This document shows, in pieces, positions 23,918 to 30,994 of a DNA stretch of 30,994 bases. The DNA is from DASZZZ01 sp036260375 (lineage in GTDB: Bacteria; Actinomycetota; CADDZG01; WHSQ01). Position numbers and translations under genes: made by a program. Numbering within the stretch: the stretch's first letter is position 1; the number at the start of each line of letters is the position of its first letter. The stretch lies in assembly GCA_036260375.1 (NCBI GenBank), contig DASZZZ010000036.1:1-30994 (forward strand). The letters are read 5' to 3'. The notes beneath the pieces were generated by a model, which was not told the origin of the DNA, made no database searches, and worked only from the letters and a program-made list of their open reading frames with translations.

Positions 23918-25266
23918 CCTTCCGGTCGCGCCTGACGGTCGCGGCCGCGGCGGCGGTCGCGGTCGCGATCGTCCTCGCCGCGGTCGCCATCTACGTCGTC
24001 GTACGCAACGAGCTGCTCGGGACCGTCGACGCCGCGCTGCGCGGCAGCGTGCCGCGCGTGGTGAGAGTGGACCCGTTCGGCGCCCGGGTCGTCGAGCCAC
24101 CGCGCGTGTCGTCGTCGGTCGCGTTCACCGAGCAGATCGTGCTCGCGCAGCTCGTGCGCGCCGACGGCGTGGCCGTCGCGTCCACGCAACGGCTGTCGCT
24201 GCCGGTGACCGGGCGCGCGCGCGAGGTCGCGAGCGGGGAATCCGACGCGTACTTCTCCGACGCGACGCTCGACGGCGTCCACGTGCGCGTCTACACCGCG
24301 CAGCTGGAGCCGGGCGTCGCGCTGCAAGTCGTGCGTCCGGTCGAGGAGCTCGACGACGTCCTCGCGCGCCTGCGCTGGATCCTGGTCGTCATCGCGGCCT
24401 GCGGCGTCGCGCTCGCGGCGGGGCTCGGGTGGGTCGTCGCGCGCGCCGCGCTCGCGCCGGTGCGCCGGCTGACGGAGGCGGCCGAGCACGTCTCGTCGAC
24501 GGCCGACCTCGCGCGCCGCATCGACGCCTCGGGCTCCGACGAGCTCGCGCGTCTCGCGGGCCGCTTCAACACCATGCTCGCCGCGCTCGAGGGCTCCATG
24601 CACGCGCAGCGGCGGCTCGTCGCCGACGCGTCGCACGAGCTCAGGACGCCCATCACCACCGTCCGCACGAACCTCGAGGTGCTCGCGCGCTCCGACGGCC
24701 TGTCGGCCGACGAGCGTGCGCGTGTGCTCGACGACGTCGTGGCGCAGCTCGAGGAGCTGTCGGTCCTGGTGTCCGACCTCGTCGAGCTGGCGCGCCACGG
24801 CGAGCCGCGTCTCGACGTGGAGGACGTGCGCGTCGACGAGCTCGTCGCGCGCGCGGTCGAGCGCGTCGGGGCGCGTGCGCCCGCGGTCACGTTCGACACG
24901 CGCCTCGAGCCGTGGACCGCGCGCGGGGTGCCCGAGCGGCTCGAGCGCGCCGTCGCGAACCTGCTCGACAACGCGGTCAAGTGGAGCCCTCCGGGCGGCG
25001 TCGTGGAGGTCGTCACGGCGCCGGGCGAGATCGTCGTGCGCGACCACGGACCCGGCGTCGACGACGCCGACGCGCCGCGCGTGTTCGATCGCTTCTACCG
25101 CGCCCCGGGCGCGCGCGGGCTCCCCGGCTCGGGTCTGGGGCTTGCGATCGTGCGCCACGTCGCCGAGTCGCACGGCGGCGGCGCCAGCGTGGAGGCCGCC
25201 GAGGGCGGCGGCGCCCGCTTCCGTCTGCGCGTGCCGGCCGCCGGCGCCGACGCACCGTCTCGTTGA
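23914..25266 (+). CDS. HAMP-containing sensor histidine kinase (partner of the response regulator)
   Basis: The gene starts at GTG 23914 in a GTGA overlap and gives 450 aa. Transmembrane segment 1 is at about residues 8-30. An extracytoplasmic sensor region covers about 31-150, and segment 2 covers about 153-177. A HAMP domain follows (ALAPVRRLTEAAEHVSS). The H-box is DASHELRTPITTVRTNLEVL with H241. The ATPase domain has the N-box (NLLDNAVKWS), a G1-type motif (DHGPGVDD), an F-box (FDRFYRAPG) and the G2 motif (GSGLGLAIVRH). Layout and length match MprB-like kinases. The sensor domain has no motif that names the signal. Confidence 0.92.
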   Translation: MTFRSRLTVAAAAAVAVAIVLAAVAIYVVVRNELLGTVDAALRGSVPRVVRVDPFGARVVEPPRVSSSVAFTEQIVLAQLVRADGVAVASTQRLSLPVTGRAREVASGESDAYFSDATLDGVHVRVYTAQLEPGVALQVVRPVEELDDVLARLRWILVVIAACGVALAAGLGWVVARAALAPVRRLTEAAEHVSSTADLARRIDASGSDELARLAGRFNTMLAALEGSMHAQRRLVADASHELRTPITTVRTNLEVLARSDGLSADERARVLDDVVAQLEELSVLVSDLVELARHGEPRLDVEDVRVDELVARAVERVGARAPAVTFDTRLEPWTARGVPERLERAVANLLDNAVKWSPPGGVVEVVTAPGEIVVRDHGPGVDDADAPRVFDRFYRAPGARGLPGSGLGLAIVRHVAESHGGGASVEAAEGGGARFRLRVPAAGADAPSR

Positions 25267-25307
25267 CGCCCGTCCCGACGTGTGGCAGTGGAAAGAGCCG
25301 TCGCGCT

Positions 25308-25334
25308 TCAAGTGACCGCCCCCGGCGCCGATAG
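25308..25334 (+). promoter_or_regulatory. Sigma-28 (FliA/SigD)-like promoter before the GGDEF-EAL gene
   Basis: TCAA, 15 bases, GCCGATAG differs by one base in each element from the flagellar sigma consensus TAAA-N15-GCCGATAA. It lies about 80 bases before the start codon in a non-coding gap. It suggests that the c-di-GMP gene belongs to a motility regulon. Confidence 0.6.
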
Positions 25335-25342
25335 AGAGACGT

Positions 25343-25379
25343 CGGCCCGGAGGCGGTCGCCGCTCGCGGCGAGGGGCCG
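25343..25379 (+). other. Stable two-tier hairpin in the GGDEF-EAL leader
   Basis: An outer stem CGGCCC (25343-25348) / GGGCCG (25374-25379) encloses a perfect hairpin TCGCCG-CTCG-CGGCGA (25357-25372). The asymmetric loop contains GGAGG. If the sigma-28-like promoter is used, this lies at the very start of the transcript. Confidence 0.45.
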
Positions 25380-25414
25380 GGATCGCTATGAGGCGATCAA
25401 CGAGGAGCACCACG

Positions 25415-27448
25415 ATGGACCGCACAGCGCGCGCCGGCACCCCCGCGGGGGGTCGACGCGCCCGCGCCCGCCGCCGCGCCTCCGTCGCGCTGGTCGTGCC
25501 GGCCCTCGTCGCCGCGGCCGCGACCTTCGGCATCAACGAGCTGCGCGCGAACGCCGACCGGCATCGCCGCGCCCAGGTCTTGCTGGCGCGCGTCGAGACG
25601 TACGCGCACCGCCAGAACGTCGCCGAGTCGACGGTCACGGGGTTCGGGCTCGTGGCGCGGCGTGGCCCCAACGCGACCTTCGAGCGAGAGCTCGTCGCGC
25701 TGCCGCAGGCGATCGCACAGCTGCGCGACCGGGCCCGGCGTGCACTCGACGAGCTCGACGCGGCCATGGGGGGCGAGGGCGCGCCGGAGAGCGTCGCCGC
25801 CGCGTTCGGCCGGTTCCAGGCGACGCTCGAGACGCAGATCCGCCTGCTGCGCGCGGGCGACTTCGACGACGCGTGGATATACGACCGCGAGCGCGTCGAC
25901 GCGTCGTTCGCGGAGCTCCGCGACGCCGCCGCGACGGCCGACGCCGCGCTCGAGGCGCGCGCCGAGGACGCCGGCCGGCTCGCCGACATGGGCACGTTGG
26001 TGCTCGTCGCGCTCGCGCTCCTCTCGATCGTGTTGCTGCGCCGGCGCGCCGAGCGCGAGCGACGCGCGTTCGAGGCCCGGCTGGAGCACCAGGCGTTCCA
26101 CGATCCGCTCACGAACCTCGCCAACCGGCTTCTACTCAAGGAGCGGGTCGAGCACGCGCTCAAGCGGCTGGCGCGCCGGCGCGATCCGTTCGCGGTCCTG
26201 TTCCTCGACCTCGACGGGTTCAAGGCGATCAACGACGGGCTCGGCCACGAGGCAGGCGACGAGCTGCTCGTGGCGGTCGCGCGGCGCCTGCTGGCGTGCA
26301 CGCGCGCGTCGGACACCGTCGCGCGTCTGGGCGGAGACGAGTTCGCGGTCGTGCTGGAGGACCTCGGGCGCGAGGACAACGCGCTCACGGTCGCCGCCCG
26401 CATCCTCGCCGACGTCTACGGACCGTTCGACATCGCGGGACGCAAGGTCACCGTCGGGGTCAGCCTCGGCGTCGCGCTCGCGGACGGCGCTCCGATCACG
26501 GCCGACGAGCTCCTCGCCAACGCCGACGTCGCGATGTACGCGGCGAAGGGCGGGGGCAAGGGGCGCTACGAGGTCTACCGGCCCGGGATGCGGACCGCGC
26601 TGCTGGAGCGGCTCGACCTCCAGACCGACCTCGAGCGCGCGCTCGCGAACGACGAGCTCGACGTCCACTACCAACCGATCGTGGACATGGCGTCGCGCGC
26701 GGTGACCGGCGTCGAGGCATTGCTCCGCTGGAACCATCCGCGCCGCGGCAGCGTCCCGCCGCTCGAGTTCATCGCGCTCGCCGAGCAGACCGGCTTGATC
26801 CATCCGATCGGCCAGTGGGTCCTGGAGCGCGCGTGCGAGCAGGGGCGGCGGTGGCAGGCGCTGCGACCGCACGCACCGCTGCGCGTATGCGTCAACTTCT
26901 CCGCGCTCCAGTTCCAGCACCCGCGCCTCGCCGACGACGTCGCCGCCGTCCTGGAGCGCACCGGCATGGACGCGTCGCAACTCGTGATCGAGATAACCGA
27001 GCAGACGCTGATGGTCGACACCGAGGTCGCGACCGCGCAGTTGACGCGGCTCAAGTCGCTCGGCGTCGGCATCGCGATCGACGACTTCGGCACCGGCTAC
27101 TCGTCGCTCAACTATCTCCGGCGCTTTCCGATCGACATCCTCAAGATCGACCGCTCGTTCGTGGAGGGCGTCGCCGGGGGGCCGGAGGACTCCGCGTTCA
27201 CGGAGGCGATCGTGCGACTCGCGCGCACGCTGCGCGTCGAGACGGTCGGCGAGGGCATCGAGCGGCCCGAGCAGTTCGACGAGCTGCGGCGGCTCGACTG
27301 CGCGATGGGCCAGGGCTACCTGTTCGCACACCCGGCGCCCGCGCGCGACGTCGAGCGCATGCTGCGCGCCGCGGTCCCGGCGCCCGGAGCGCCCGCCCCG
27401 GCCCGTTCGACCGGCGCGCCGCGCCCGGTCGCCGCCGTCCGCGCCTGA
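25415..27448 (+). CDS. Membrane GGDEF-EAL protein (c-di-GMP synthase/phosphodiesterase)
   Basis: ATG 25415 is preferred because gaggag lies at a good distance (25403-25408). ATG 25388 would add nine residues without a ribosome-binding site. The 677-aa product has a membrane segment near residues 20-38, an extracytoplasmic helical sensor region (about 40-185, Arg/Glu-rich, like a four-helix bundle), and a second segment (about 190-207). The GGDEF domain follows with an intact GGDEF (306-310) and FLDLDGFKAINDGLGH. The EAL domain has EAL at 434-436, NFSALQFQHPRL, EITEQTLM, DDFGTGYSSLNYL (556 onwards) and KIDRSFVEG. Both catalytic motifs look intact, so either or both activities are possible. The C-terminus is a Pro/Ala-rich tail. 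Confidence 0.93.
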   Translation: MDRTARAGTPAGGRRARARRRASVALVVPALVAAAATFGINELRANADRHRRAQVLLARVETYAHRQNVAESTVTGFGLVARRGPNATFERELVALPQAIAQLRDRARRALDELDAAMGGEGAPESVAAAFGRFQATLETQIRLLRAGDFDDAWIYDRERVDASFAELRDAAATADAALEARAEDAGRLADMGTLVLVALALLSIVLLRRRAERERRAFEARLEHQAFHDPLTNLANRLLLKERVEHALKRLARRRDPFAVLFLDLDGFKAINDGLGHEAGDELLVAVARRLLACTRASDTVARLGGDEFAVVLEDLGREDNALTVAARILADVYGPFDIAGRKVTVGVSLGVALADGAPITADELLANADVAMYAAKGGGKGRYEVYRPGMRTALLERLDLQTDLERALANDELDVHYQPIVDMASRAVTGVEALLRWNHPRRGSVPPLEFIALAEQTGLIHPIGQWVLERACEQGRRWQALRPHAPLRVCVNFSALQFQHPRLADDVAAVLERTGMDASQLVIEITEQTLMVDTEVATAQLTRLKSLGVGIAIDDFGTGYSSLNYLRRFPIDILKIDRSFVEGVAGGPEDSAFTEAIVRLARTLRVETVGEGIERPEQFDELRRLDCAMGQGYLFAHPAPARDVERMLRAAVPAPGAPAPARSTGAPRPVAAVRA

Positions 27449-27524
27449 CGCGCCGCCGCGTTCGACGCGCCGGCCCGCGCCGCCCGATTCGCGCCGTTTG
27501 GTCACCGGACGCGCCGGGGTGCTC

Positions 27525-27550
27525 GTTTTCCGGTCGCGGGCCGGGGGTAT
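27525..27550 (+). promoter_or_regulatory. SigB/SigF-like promoter
   Basis: GTTT, 16 bases, GGGTAT matches the general-stress sigma consensus. It has the same spacing as the site before the DUF892 gene. It lies 44 bases before ATG 27594. Confidence 0.6.
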
Positions 27551-27593
27551 GAGCGCGCGCGGCCGGACGAGCCTCGAGGGAGGGTGATTGGAC

Positions 27594-28136
27594 ATGGATG
27601 GCGCCGTCTGGATCGTCATCGCCGTGATCGTGGTGATCGCCATCGCGATCGCCGTGTACATGGCGATGCGCAAGAAGCGCACGGAGCGGCTCCAGGGCCG
27701 GTTCGGGCCCGAGTACGAGCGTGCGTTGAACGAGAAGGGCGATCGCAAGAGCGCGGAGGCGGAGCTCGGAGAGCGCGAGCGCCGGCGCGCCAAGCTCGAC
27801 GTCCGCGAGCTCGACCCGCGCGAGCGCGAGGAGTTCTCCGCGCGCTGGACGGAGGTCCAGACGCGCTTCGTCGACCAGCCCGGCACGTCGGTCAAGCACG
27901 CCGACACGCTGGTGCAGGAGGTCATGCGGGCGCGCGGCTACCCGGTCGACGACTTCGAGCAGCGCGCCGCCGACGTGTCGGTCGACCATCCCCAGGTCGC
28001 CGAGAACTACCGCGCCGCGCACGCCATCTCGCTCGCGAACGACCACGAGCGCGCGACGACCGAGGACCTGCGCCAGGCGATGGTCCACTACCGCGCGCTG
28101 TTCGACGAGCTGCTCGGCTCGCACGCACATCACTAG
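27594..28136 (+). CDS. Membrane-anchored conserved protein of unknown function, probably stress-induced
   Basis: ATG 27594 lies nine bases after gagggaggg; a TTG at 27588 is a poorer choice. The 180-aa product has one N-terminal transmembrane helix (residues about 5-23, WIVIAVIVVIAIAIAVYMAM) followed by RKKR, so the rest should be cytoplasmic. The soluble part is highly charged and helical: RFGPEYERALNEKGDRKSAE, ERRRAKLDVRELDPREREEF, then a conserved-looking stretch with GYPVDDFEQRAADVSVDHP and VAENYRAAHAISLANDH. Similar proteins are common in actinobacteria but have no known role, as I recall. The SigB/SigF-like promoter suggests a stress link. Confidence 0.82.
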   Translation: MDGAVWIVIAVIVVIAIAIAVYMAMRKKRTERLQGRFGPEYERALNEKGDRKSAEAELGERERRRAKLDVRELDPREREEFSARWTEVQTRFVDQPGTSVKHADTLVQEVMRARGYPVDDFEQRAADVSVDHPQVAENYRAAHAISLANDHERATTEDLRQAMVHYRALFDELLGSHAHH

Positions 28137-28151
28137 GACGCGCCGCGTCGC

Positions 28152-28185
28152 GCGCCGGCCGCGCCCACGGGCGCACGGCCGGCGC
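28152..28185 (+). terminator. GC hairpin after the membrane-anchored protein
   Basis: A perfect 10-bp stem GCGCCGGCCG / CGGCCGGCGC has an inner CGCC/GGCG step, 15 bases after the stop. No T run follows. The hairpin is flanked by the direct repeat gccgcgtcgcg. Confidence 0.6.
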
Positions 28186-28204
28186 CGCGTCGCGTCCGTG
28201 ACCC

Positions 28205-28233
28205 TGGACGCCGCCGCGCGCCGACCGTAGGGT
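28205..28233 (+). promoter_or_regulatory. Possible housekeeping promoter for the peroxidase gene
   Basis: TGGACG, 17 bases, TAGGGT lies 33 bases before the ATG. Both boxes are imperfect matches to the vegetative consensus, but the spacing is ideal. Confidence 0.4.
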
Positions 28234-28266
28234 GGCCCCGACGGGCGGACGAACGAGGAGTGACTC

Positions 28267-29682
28267 ATGGGACACGCCGACGAGCCGCGCGGCCTCGCCG
28301 CGACCCCGCGCTCGTTCTCGACCGAGGGCCGCTTCGGACGTCTGTTCCGGACGCTGCCGCCGTTCCGTCCGCCCGACCGCCTCCTGATCGAGCTCGGGAG
28401 CCCGGGCGGCGCGATGGAGGAGAGCCGCGGTCGCCTCGACAACCCCGACGTCGCGGCGGGCTTCACCTACCTCGGCCAGTTCGTGGACCACGACATCACG
28501 TTCGATCCGGTGTCGAGCTTCGACCGGCGCAACGACCCCGACGCGCTCGTCGACTTCCGCACGCCGCGCTTCGACCTCGACTCCGTCTACGGCTCGGGCC
28601 CGGCGGTGTCGCCGCATCTCTACGACCGCAACGACCCCGACAAGCTCCTCGTGGGCCGCAACGACGCCGGCGACCTCGACCTCCCGCGCAACCGGCAGCA
28701 GACCGCGCTCGTGGGCGATCCGCGCAACGACGAGAACGTGCTCGTGTCGCAGATGCACGTCGCGTTCCTGAAGTTCCACAACGCGCTCGTCGAGGCTCTG
28801 CGCGACGACGGCGAGTTCCGCCGGCGCGAGAAGCTGCCGGGCGAGTCGACGTTCGCAACCGCGCAACGGCTCGCGCGGTGGCACTACCAGTGGCTCGTCG
28901 TCGACGACTTCCTGCCCGCGATCACAGGCCGCGACGCGGTCGACGCGATCCTGGATCGCTCGACCGAGCCGTGGACGATCGACACCGAGTTCTACGACCC
29001 CGTCGACACCGCGTTCATCCCGGTCGAGTTCTCCGTCGCGGCGTATCGCTTCGGCCACAGCATGATCCGTCCCGTGTACGACCTCAACGCGGGGATCACC
29101 GACGTGGGCATCTTCGGACGGCGCGACCAGCCCCTGAGCCACCTCGGCGGGAATCGCGAGCTGCCGGCCGGGTGGCAGATCGAGTGGCCGCTGTTCTTCA
29201 AGTTCCCGCGCCGCACGCCGCAGGCGAGCCGCAAGATCGACGCACGCATCGCGGCGCCGCTGATGAACCTGCCCGACACCGTCGTGCCGGCCCCCGAGCG
29301 CGCCGACCACCCCGAGCGCAAGTCGCTCGCGGTGCGCAACCTGTTGCGCGGCAAGGCGCTCGGGCTGCCGTCGGGCCAGGCGGTCGCGAGCCGCATGGGC
29401 GCTACCCCGATCCCGAACGCGGACCTCGGCCTCGACGACGCCGGGTGGGACGAGGGCGCGCCGCTGTGGTTCTACGTCCTCAAGGAGGCCGGGGCCGCCG
29501 GCGGCGCGCGCCTCGGCGACGTCGGCGGACGCATCGTGTGCGAGGTCCTGCTCGGCATCCTCGACGTCGACCGCTCGTCGTTCGTGCACCGGACGCCGGC
29601 GTGGGAGCCGCGGCCCCCGGTCGCGCGGCGGGCCGGCGGGTTCGGGCTCGTCGACTTCCTGAGGTTCGCCGGCGTCGCGTGA
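28267..29682 (+). CDS. Animal-type haem peroxidase
   Basis: ATG 28267 follows gaggag (28256-28261) and gives 471 aa, a compact single-domain member of the peroxidase-cyclooxygenase superfamily. Distal motif: YLGQFVDHDITFD with Q71, D74 and the distal His H75. The region GDPRNDENVLVSQMHVAFLK (R153, E156) corresponds to the catalytic Arg / haem-ester Glu segment. Proximal motif: AAYRFGHSMIRPVYDLN with H264. D74 and E156 are the residues that form ester bonds to haem in mammalian relatives, so covalent haem is possible. No signal peptide is seen, so it may be cytoplasmic or exported by another route. The substrate is unknown; halide oxidation is conceivable. It is convergent with the biotin genes. 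Confidence 0.92.
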   Translation: MGHADEPRGLAATPRSFSTEGRFGRLFRTLPPFRPPDRLLIELGSPGGAMEESRGRLDNPDVAAGFTYLGQFVDHDITFDPVSSFDRRNDPDALVDFRTPRFDLDSVYGSGPAVSPHLYDRNDPDKLLVGRNDAGDLDLPRNRQQTALVGDPRNDENVLVSQMHVAFLKFHNALVEALRDDGEFRRREKLPGESTFATAQRLARWHYQWLVVDDFLPAITGRDAVDAILDRSTEPWTIDTEFYDPVDTAFIPVEFSVAAYRFGHSMIRPVYDLNAGITDVGIFGRRDQPLSHLGGNRELPAGWQIEWPLFFKFPRRTPQASRKIDARIAAPLMNLPDTVVPAPERADHPERKSLAVRNLLRGKALGLPSGQAVASRMGATPIPNADLGLDDAGWDEGAPLWFYVLKEAGAAGGARLGDVGGRIVCEVLLGILDVDRSSFVHRTPAWEPRPPVARRAGGFGLVDFLRFAGVA

Positions 29683-29725
29683 CGCCCGTCGAGATCCGTA
29701 CGCCGCGACGCGCGTCCGACGAGGC

Positions 29726-29896
29726 CTACGCCGGTGTCGCGTCGCCGTGGCGCCGGCAGCGCGCGCGGTAGCCCGTCGGCGTGACCTGGACGTCGAGCTT
29801 GCGCCCGCACTGCGCGCAGAAGCGCGGCGGGTCGAGCGGCCGGCGGCACGAGCCGTCGCACTCGGTCGCGGGGCGCCCGCAGCCCGCGCAGTGCAC
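29726..29896 (-). CDS. bsaP: Biotin synthase auxiliary protein BsaP-like
   Basis: This small minus-strand gene of 56 codons starts at GTG 29896, which shares its G with the bioB TAG stop (TAGTG). Seven cysteines occur in CAGC (C3, C6), C13, C17, FCAQCG (C27, C30) and ARCRRHG (C47), with a DPPRFCAQCGRKLDVQVTP core. As I recall, this pattern and the place just after bioB match the mycobacterial BsaP (Rv1590) family, an auxiliary protein needed by actinobacterial biotin synthase and proposed to support its iron-sulphur chemistry. A generic zinc ribbon is the alternative. A much longer ORF in this frame (up to 30340) runs antisense to nothing but inside bioB and is a shadow. Confidence 0.8.
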   Translation of the reverse strand: MHCAGCGRPATECDGSCRRPLDPPRFCAQCGRKLDVQVTPTGYRARCRRHGDATPA

Positions 29897-30897
29897 TAGA
29901 TGACCTTGGACAGCGCGCCGATCGGCATGCGGAGGTCGGCGAGCATGCGGAGGTCGTCCTCCGCGGAGCGACCGAGCGTCGTGAGGTAGTTGCCGACGAT
30001 CAGCGCGTTGATGCCCGACGTCATGCCCATCGCCTGCAGCTCGCGCAGCGTCACCTCGCGGCCCCCCGCGTAGCGCAGGATCACCTCGGGCAGCGCGAGC
30101 CGGAACAGCGAGATCCAGCGGATCGCCTCGAGCGGCTCGACCAGCGGGCGGCCTCCGAGCGGCGTGCCGGGGCGCGGGTTGAGGAAGTTCAGCGGGACCT
30201 CCGCGGGGTGGACGTCGCGCAGCTGCTCGAGCATCTCGACGCGCTGGTCGTCGCTCTCGCCCATGCCGAGCAGCATCCCGCAGCACAGCTCCATCCCGAG
30301 CTCGTGCACGAGCAGACACGTCTCGTAGCGCTCCTCCCACGTGTGCGTCGACACGATCGACGGGAAGAACGAGCGCGCGGTCTCGAGGTTGTGGTTGTAG
30401 CGGTGGATGCCGCCGTCCGCGAGCCGGCGCGCGTGGTCGCGCGTGAGGATGCCGAGGCTCGCGGCGACGTTGAGCCCCGTCTCGGCGCGCACCGCGGCCG
30501 CGGCCTGGAGCACGCGGTCGATCGTGCGGTCGTCGGGGCCGCGCAACGCCATGACGATGCAGAACTCCGACGCGCCCAGGCGCGCGGTGTCGCGCGCCGC
30601 GGCGAGGACGTCGTCGAGGTCGAGGAACGGGGTCGGGCGCACGGGCGAGGAGAATCTGCTCGACTGCGAGCAGAAGTGGCAGTCCTCGGGACAGCCGCCG
30701 GTCTTGGCCGACAGGATGCCCTCGACCTCGACCGTCGGGCCGCAGCGCGCGAGCCGCACCTCGTGCGCGAGCGCGGCGAGCGACGGCACGTGCTCGGGGG
30801 GCACGCCCGCGAGCGCGCGCAGCTCGCGCGCGTCGAGGTCGCGCCGCTCGTCGAGGAGCGCGCCCGCGGCGTCGTCGATCAGCTTGCGTGCGGTCAT
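29896..30897 (-). CDS. bioB: Biotin synthase (radical SAM)
   Basis: BioB inserts sulphur into dethiobiotin to make biotin. Minus-strand ATG 30897 has AGGAGG just upstream and gives 333 aa, the normal length. The SAM-cluster motif is C69-x3-C73-x2-C76 (GGCPEDCHFCSQSS). Other family motifs are EFCIVMALRGP (C114), YNHNLETA, ELCCGMLLGMGE, VPLNFLNPRPGTPL and ILRYAGGREV. By my remembered alignment to the E. coli enzyme, three of the four [2Fe-2S] ligands (Cys97, Cys188, Arg260) are kept, but the Cys128 position is alanine (A146, in GLNVAASLGIL). The gene overlaps the upstream gene by ATGA and the downstream bsaP by one base, so the three form an operon. Confidence 0.94.
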   Translation of the reverse strand: MTARKLIDDAAGALLDERRDLDARELRALAGVPPEHVPSLAALAHEVRLARCGPTVEVEGILSAKTGGCPEDCHFCSQSSRFSSPVRPTPFLDLDDVLAAARDTARLGASEFCIVMALRGPDDRTIDRVLQAAAAVRAETGLNVAASLGILTRDHARRLADGGIHRYNHNLETARSFFPSIVSTHTWEERYETCLLVHELGMELCCGMLLGMGESDDQRVEMLEQLRDVHPAEVPLNFLNPRPGTPLGGRPLVEPLEAIRWISLFRLALPEVILRYAGGREVTLRELQAMGMTSGINALIVGNYLTTLGRSAEDDLRMLADLRMPIGALSKVI

Positions 30898-30994
30898 GCC
30901 CCCTCCTGCGGATGCGCCGCGGCGAGGCGGGCCGCGGCGTCGTCGGCGTCGGTGACGATATCGAGCCCGGCGCGGTCGCGCAGCCACGCCCGGT
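30894..30994 (-). CDS. C-terminal end of an unidentified gene coupled to bioB (partial)
   Basis: The last 32 codons of a minus-strand gene run in from the right edge and stop at TGA (30894-30896), overlapping the bioB ATG as ATGA. The visible sequence, RAWLRDRAGLDIVTDADDAA followed by ARLAAAHPQEGA, is in a different frame from bioB. It is too short to identify. A biotin-pathway gene such as bioD would fit the context, but nothing in the residues proves it. Confidence 0.6.
   Translation of the reverse strand, partial: RAWLRDRAGLDIVTDADDAAARLAAAHPQEGA

Noticed and set aside
20230..24100. Minus-strand ORFs opposite psuK, the protease and the two-component genes
   Set aside because: No motifs, and they cross a strong terminator and several genuine gene boundaries.
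25316..25414. c-di-GMP (GEMM) riboswitch in the GGDEF-EAL leader
   Set aside because: The conserved core sequence of the known class is absent; only a generic GC hairpin is visible.
29683..29725. Terminator between the convergent peroxidase and bsaP genes
   Set aside because: The 43-base gap shows no convincing hairpin.
1..30994. CRISPR arrays, tRNA or rRNA genes, insertion sequences and attachment sites
   Set aside because: No regular direct-repeat array, no cloverleaf or rRNA-like sequence, and no transposase or integrase reading frame was seen.

Overview
The DNA is very GC-rich (about three quarters G+C by eye). Genes are tightly packed, GTG starts are common, and many neighbours overlap by GTGA or ATGA. 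This composition, a bioB gene followed by a BsaP-like cysteine-rich small protein (an actinobacterial arrangement), and promoter-like sites resembling SigB/SigF and flagellar sigma-28 types point to a probably flagellated actinomycete. My best guess is Thermoleophilia (Solirubrobacterales-like), but this is inference from composition and context.

Bases 1 to about 19,040 hold the distal part of an extracellular contractile injection system (eCIS, phage-tail-like particle) locus. In order it contains: the end of the AAA+ ATPase; a small protein; a DUF4157 protein interrupted by an in-frame TAG; an unrecognised 153-aa protein; an Lgt-like membrane protein; a CIS tube-type protein; a hub; a gp5-type spike; a PAAR-like tip; a LysM-like baseplate protein; a gp25 wedge; two successive J-like baseplate proteins of 845 and 844 aa; a very large tail protein I with a beta-helix and four copies of an ~84-aa module; and a DUF6519 protein with two Ig-like repeats. 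The tail sheath, inner tube, cap and length-control genes are not here and would be expected before base 1. Two adjacent genes look damaged: the ATPase (frame change plus missing segment) and the DUF4157 gene (amber stop). The baseplate genes all look intact.

From about 19,040 to 23,210 there is a ferritin-like DUF892 gene on the minus strand with a SigB/SigF-like promoter. Divergent from it is a pseudouridine catabolic pair (psuG and a PfkB kinase, probably psuK). Then comes a secreted subtilisin-like protease closed by a strong hairpin terminator.

From 23,246 to 29,682 lie an OmpR-type response regulator and its histidine kinase, a membrane GGDEF-EAL protein behind a sigma-28-like promoter, a membrane-anchored conserved protein behind a second SigB/SigF-like promoter, and a peroxidase of the animal haem type. 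The window closes on the minus strand with bsaP, bioB and the end of one more coupled gene. BioB appears to lack one of the usual [2Fe-2S] cysteine ligands, which may relate to the accessory protein beside it.
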